In this document: positions 3,721 to 7,277 of the stretch, piece by piece
How positions within the stretch are numbered: the first letter of the stretch is position 1
Layout: each line of letters begins with the position of its first letter
Assembly: GCA_010672185.1 (NCBI GenBank)
Contig: JAAHHL010000326.1
Coordinates: 1-7,277 of the forward strand
Direction of reading: 5' to 3'
DNA length: 7,277 nt
Source: Caldora sp. SIO3E6
Lineage (GTDB): Bacteria; Cyanobacteriota; Cyanobacteriia; Cyanobacteriales; Coleofasciculaceae
The notes under the pieces: generated by a model
What the model was told of the DNA's origin: nothing
Database searches by the model: none
The model's input: only the letters and a program-made list of their open reading frames with translations
Program-made: the position numbers and the translations under genes

Positions 3721-6700
3721 TTACTTCAGTAAATCTAATATTTGTTGCTGTTTAGCAATCTTTCCTTGCTCACCATAGAGTTTTGCGGCTTTCTTGAAAT
3801 CCTGAATAGTTTTTTGCTCGTCTCCCAACTTGAAATAGGCAACCCCACGGTTAATGTAGGCAATAGCCAACTTAGGATTAATTTTGAGGACTTGAGTATA
3901 ATCAGCGATCGCTTTGTCTAATTCTCCTTTTTGGCGGTAGTCATACCCACGGTTGATGTAGGCAGCAGTATACTCAGGATTAATTTTGAGGACTTGAGTA
4001 TAATCAGCGATCGCTTTGTCTAGTTCTCCTTTTTTACCGTAGATAACCCCACGACTGTAGTAGGCTTCAGCATACCCAGGATTAATGTTAAGGGATCGGG
4101 TGTAATCAGCGATTGCTTGGTCTAGTTCTTCTTTTGTACTGTAAGCATTCCCGCGATTGTAGTAGAAACCAGCATTCTCAGGGTTAATTTTGAGGGCTTG
4201 GGTGTAATCAGTGATCGCCTTGTCTAATTCTCTTTTGTCATAGTAGGCATTTCCACGACTGTTGTAGAAAGCAGCATTCTCAGGATTAATGTTAAGAGCT
4301 AGGTTGAAATCAACGATCGCTTGGTCTAGTTTTCCTTTCTTGTAGTAGGCATTTCCACGACTGTTGTAGGCTTCAGCATACTCACGGTTAAATTTAAGGG
4401 CTTGAGTGTAATCAGTGATCGCTCGGTCTAATTCTCCTTTTTTAAAGTAAGCAGTCCCACGATTGTTGTAGGCTTCAGCATACTCACGGTTAAATTTAAG
4501 GGCTTGAGTGTAATCAGCGATTGCTTGGTCTAATTCTCCTTTTTTAAAGTAAGCAGTACCACGATTGTTGTAAGCTTCAGCATACTCACGGTTAAATTTA
4601 AGGGCTTGAGTGTAATCATCGATCGCTCGGTCTAATTCTCCTTTTTTAAAGTAAGCAGTACCACGATTGTTGTAAGCTTCAGCATCCTTAGGATTAATTT
4701 TGATTGCTTGAGTGAAATCAGCGATTCCTTGGTCTAATTCTCCTTTGTCAGAGTAGACAACCCCACGATTGTTGTAAGCTTCAGCATCCTTAGGATTAAG
4801 GTTAAGGGCTTGGGTGTAATTAGCGATTGCCTTGTCTAATTCTCCTTTTTTGTAGTAAGCGAACCCACGATTGCTGTAGGCTTGGGTATCCTGAGGATTA
4901 ATTTTGAGGGCTCGGGTGAAATCAGTGATCGCCTTGTCTAATTCTCCTTTGTTAGAGTAGGCATTCCCACGGTTGTAGTAAAAACCAGCAAACTCAGGAT
5001 TAATTTTGAGGGCTTGGTTGAAATCAGCAAGCGCTTGGTCTAGTTCTCCTTTGTCAGAGTAGGCATTCCCACGATTGCTGTAGGCTTGAGCATCCTGAGG
5101 ATTAATTTTGAGGGCTCGGGTGAAATCAGCGATCGCTTGGTCTAGTTCTCCTTTTTTACCGTAGATAACCCCACGACTGTAGTAGGCTTGAGCATACTCA
5201 GGATTAATTTTGAGTGCTCGGTTGTAGTCAGCGATCGCTTGTTCTAATTCTCCTTTTTTGTAGTAAGCGAACCCACGATTGCTGTAGGCTTGAGCATCCT
5301 CAGGATTAATTTTGAGGGCTTGAGTATAATCAGCGATCGCTTTGTCTAATTCTCCTTTTTGGCGGTAGTCATACCCACGGTTGATGTAGGCAGCAGTATA
5401 CTCAGGATTAATTTTGAGGACTTGAGTATAATCAGCGATCGCTTGGTCTAGTTCTCCTTTTTTACCGTAGATAACCCCACGACTGTAGTAGGCTTCAGCA
5501 TACCCAGGATTAATGTTAAGGGATCGGGTGTAATCAGCGATCGCTTGGTCTAACTCTCCTTTGTCATAGTAGGCACTCCCACGGTTGCTATAGGCTTCAG
5601 CACTATTAGGATTAATTTTGAGGGCTCGGTTGTAATCAGTGATCGCTTGATCTAGTTCTCCTTTGTCATTGTAGGCAATACCACGGTTGTTGTAAGCTTC
5701 AGCATCCTCAGGATTAATTTTAAGCGCTTGGGTGAAATCAGCGATCGTTTTATCTAATTCTCCTTTGTCATTGTAGGCAAGCCCACGATTTTTGTAGGCT
5801 TTAGAAAATTCAGGATTAATTTTGAGGGCTCGGTTGAAATCAGCAAGCGCTTGCTCTAGTTCTCCTTTTTTATAGTAAGCAAGCCCACGGTTGTTGTGGG
5901 CTTCAGCATACTCAGGATTAATTTTGAGGGCTCGGTTGTAATCAGCAAGCGCTTGCTCTAGTTCTCCTTTGTCATTGTAGGTAGCCCCACGATTGTTGTA
6001 GGCTTCAGCATTCTCAGGATTAATGTTAAGGGCTTGAGTGTAATCAGTGATCGCTTGCTCTAATTCTCCTTTGTAATAGTAAGCATTCCCACGATGGTAG
6101 TAAACAAGAGCATACTTAGGATTAATTTTGAGGGCTTGAGTGTAATCATCTATCGCTTGCTCTAATTCTCCTTTTTTGTAGTAAGCAGTCCCACGATTGT
6201 TGTAGACTTCAGTATTCTCAGGATTAATGTTAAGGGCTTGGGTGAAATTAGCGATCGCTTGGTCTAGTTTTCCTTTGTCATAGTAGGTAGCCCCACGATT
6301 GATGTAGGCAGCAGTATACTTAGGATTAATTTTAAGCGCTTGGGTGAAATCAGCGATCGCTTGTTCTAATTCTCCTTTGTCATAGTAGGCATTCCCACGA
6401 TGGTAGTAAACAAAAGCATACTTAGGATTAATTTTGAGGGCTCGGTTGTAGTCAGCAAGCGCTTGGTCTAGTTCTCCTTTGTCAGAGTAAGCAAGCCCAC
6501 GGTTGCTGTAGGCAAGAGCATACTCAGGATTAATTTTGAGGGCTCGGTTGTAGTCAGCAAGCGCTTGGTCTAGTTCTCCTTTGTAAGAGTAGGCAGCCCC
6601 ACGATTGAGGTAGGCAGCAGTATACTTAGGATTAATGTTAAGGGCTTGAGTGTAATCAGCGATCGCTTGGTCTAGTTTTCCTTTGTCTAAGTCGGCATTC

Positions 6701-7277
6701 CCATCAGTCGGTGTAGAAAATATGTGCTCATCAAGTGCTATGTCGTAGTAAGTCTTATACTCCACTCCTTGGAGTTGGTAAGCAAATCCGCGATAGAAGT
6801 ACAGTACGTAGAGGGGAGTATTTTTTGCAATCTCTTGCTCAGCATCCGGCAAAAATTCTAGAGCTTTGGTAAATCTTGCAATTGCACCTTCATAATCCTC
6901 TGCCTCAAGTCTGACTAAGCCGATAGTAAACAGCGTCAGGTAGCTCATTTCTTGAGAGAGTTGAGCTTGAATCTCAAAACTTTCCAACTTGGCAATCGGC
7001 TGAATTAATGGTTTTGTCTGAACTGAAGACAAATAACGCAGTTTTTCCAAGACTTCAAACTTAACAGTTACTTTGACATTGCTTTTAGACTCTTCATACC
7101 AACCCCACAGCACAATATCTGCATGATGCTTTTTTCCCTTAGCACGAGCAACTTTACTACCTTCCTGAGCAGTTATCGTCTCTTTTAGCGCCTGAACCTT
7201 CACATCGTCGTATTCTGCTAAGGCTCCTTCAAGTTGGCGAATAATCTCCTCTTCCACTCCCCGTTTTTCCGGTTGCA
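3721..7277 (-). CDS. Giant TPR-repeat protein (N-terminus beyond window)
   Basis: The protein has at least 1,178 residues counted from the GTG at 7255-7257. The frame stays open through base 7277 (Q-P-E-K-R-G before that GTG), and GGGGA abuts the GTG with no spacing, so the true start probably lies outside. Residues 1-100 form a mixed alpha/beta segment with ADIVLWGWY (46-54) and KFEVLEKLRYL (66-76), seen in cyanobacterial TPR proteins next to kinase or STAND-type modules (recalled). A first TPR-like helix pair (about 106-140) and an interrupted one (155-217) follow, then 27 units of exactly 34 residues (218-1135) and a final capping unit (1136-1178). Key TPR positions G8, Y11, A20, Y24, A27 and P32 are kept in most units. 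There is no signal peptide or membrane helix in view. TPR arrays bind protein partners; the partner is unknown. Confidence 0.94.
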   Translation of the reverse strand, partial: QPEKRGVEEEIIRQLEGALAEYDDVKVQALKETITAQEGSKVARAKGKKHHADIVLWGWYEESKSNVKVTVKFEVLEKLRYLSSVQTKPLIQPIAKLESFEIQAQLSQEMSYLTLFTIGLVRLEAEDYEGAIARFTKALEFLPDAEQEIAKNTPLYVLYFYRGFAYQLQGVEYKTYYDIALDEHIFSTPTDGNADLDKGKLDQAIADYTQALNINPKYTAAYLNRGAAYSYKGELDQALADYNRALKINPEYALAYSNRGLAYSDKGELDQALADYNRALKINPKYAFVYYHRGNAYYDKGELEQAIADFTQALKINPKYTAAYINRGATYYDKGKLDQAIANFTQALNINPENTEVYNNRGTAYYKKGELEQAIDDYTQALKINPKYALVYYHRGNAYYYKGELEQAITDYTQALNINPENAEAYNNRGATYNDKGELEQALADYNRALKINPEYAEAHNNRGLAYYKKGELEQALADFNRALKINPEFSKAYKNRGLAYNDKGELDKTIADFTQALKINPEDAEAYNNRGIAYNDKGELDQAITDYNRALKINPNSAEAYSNRGSAYYDKGELDQAIADYTRSLNINPGYAEAYYSRGVIYGKKGELDQAIADYTQVLKINPEYTAAYINRGYDYRQKGELDKAIADYTQALKINPEDAQAYSNRGFAYYKKGELEQAIADYNRALKINPEYAQAYYSRGVIYGKKGELDQAIADFTRALKINPQDAQAYSNRGNAYSDKGELDQALADFNQALKINPEFAGFYYNRGNAYSNKGELDKAITDFTRALKINPQDTQAYSNRGFAYYKKGELDKAIANYTQALNLNPKDAEAYNNRGVVYSDKGELDQGIADFTQAIKINPKDAEAYNNRGTAYFKKGELDRAIDDYTQALKFNREYAEAYNNRGTAYFKKGELDQAIADYTQALKFNREYAEAYNNRGTAYFKKGELDRAITDYTQALKFNREYAEAYNSRGNAYYKKGKLDQAIVDFNLALNINPENAAFYNSRGNAYYDKRELDKAITDYTQALKINPENAGFYYNRGNAYSTKEELDQAIADYTRSLNINPGYAEAYYSRGVIYGKKGELDKAIADYTQVLKINPEYTAAYINRGYDYRQKGELDKAIADYTQVLKINPKLAIAYINRGVAYFKLGDEQKTIQDFKKAAKLYGEQGKIAKQQQILDLLK
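3891..4113 (-). repeat. 223-base segment duplicated inside the TPR array (copy 1)
   Basis: This stretch (about residues 1049-1123) equals 5319-5541 at 222 of 223 bases; the one difference is T at 4017 against G at 5445, giving Lys instead of Gln. The offset is 1,428 bases, exactly 14 TPR units. Adjacent units are clearly less alike, so this marks a recent copying event. Confidence 0.9.
4363..4668 (-). repeat. Three near-identical adjacent TPR units (20-22)
   Basis: Residues 864-965 are three copies of NRGTAYFKKGELD(R/Q)AI(D/A/T)DYTQALKFNREYAEAYN. They differ only at unit positions 13 and 17. All three replace the usual KINP with KFNR, losing the proline at TPR position 32. At the DNA level the units are almost identical, indicating tandem triplication of one altered unit. 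Confidence 0.9.
5319..5541 (-). repeat. 223-base segment duplicated inside the TPR array (copy 2)
   Basis: Partner of 3891-4113, covering about residues 573-647 (within units 11-13). It includes the distinctive NRGYDYRQKGELDKA and SRGVIYGKKGELDQA units and the SLNINPGYAEAYY run. After 5541 the two copies diverge. Confidence 0.9.

Larger units (their letters stand above)
3853..6606 (-). repeat. Array of 27 TPR units, 102 bases each
   Basis: The units follow each other with no insertion or deletion, 27 x 102 = 2,754 bases. The consensus unit is NRGxAYxxKGELDxAIADYTxALKINPxxAxAY. Uniform spacing with high similarity at DNA level indicates expansion by unequal recombination or replication slippage. 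Such an array is a likely site of length variation between strains and of short-read assembly collapse. Confidence 0.95.

Noticed and set aside
3853..6606. CRISPR array or non-coding satellite
   Set aside because: The 102-base period is in frame throughout, there are no stop codons on the minus strand, and each unit encodes a TPR; there are no unique spacers.
7255..7257. GTG as the true start of the TPR protein
   Set aside because: The reading frame continues without a stop to the window edge, and the purine-rich GGGGA touches the GTG, leaving no spacing for ribosome binding.

Overview
The window looks like a filamentous or large-genome cyanobacterium. It carries 14 perfect copies of the cyanobacterial octamer GCGATCGC (HIP1), a xisI gene with a piece of xisH, a heptanucleotide short tandem repeat of the TTGTTAG kind, several palindromic intergenic repeats, and TPR units with the NRGxAYxxKGELDxAIADYTxALKINP consensus common in cyanobacteria. 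No genus can be named from the sequence alone.

Bases 1-228 are intergenic and packed with repeats: three palindromes followed by two GTTGGGTT-type repeats. They run directly into the last codons of a destroyed xisH, whose stop overlaps the start of an intact xisI (279-620). A small gene for a possible ribbon-helix-helix-like protein follows (660-872). After a 100-base gap holding the heptamer repeat comes an ABC/OLD-type AAA ATPase of 408 residues (973-2199) with Walker A, signature-like, Walker B and H-loop motifs but no nuclease domain.

After a 153-base AT-rich spacer with a candidate -10 box lies a toxin-antitoxin pair. The upstream gene (2353-2940) has a Panacea (SocA-like, DUF4065) domain. 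It overlaps by 29 bases a RelE/ParE-like toxin gene (2912-3286) that has its own strong Shine-Dalgarno sequence. These plus-strand genes read as a small accessory or defence-type cassette. It is bounded on both sides by related repeats in mirrored order.

Bases 3287-3720 have no gene but hold a mosaic of repeats, including a 118-base MITE-like element with 13-base terminal inverted repeats and TTA on both sides. The rest of the window, on the minus strand, is one very large TPR protein gene (3721 to beyond 7277). It has an N-terminal domain that is probably cut by the window edge, two irregular TPR-like segments, 27 successive units of exactly 34 residues (102 bases each) and a C-terminal cap. 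Inside the array there are traces of recent unit amplification and copying: a 223-base segment present twice with one mismatch exactly 14 units apart, and three adjacent units sharing the same unusual substitutions. HIP1 sites recur in phase with the TPR period because GCGATCGC encodes the Ala-Ile-Ala at TPR positions 20-22.

No RNA genes, CRISPR arrays, transposase genes, complete prophage genes or convincing intrinsic terminators were seen.
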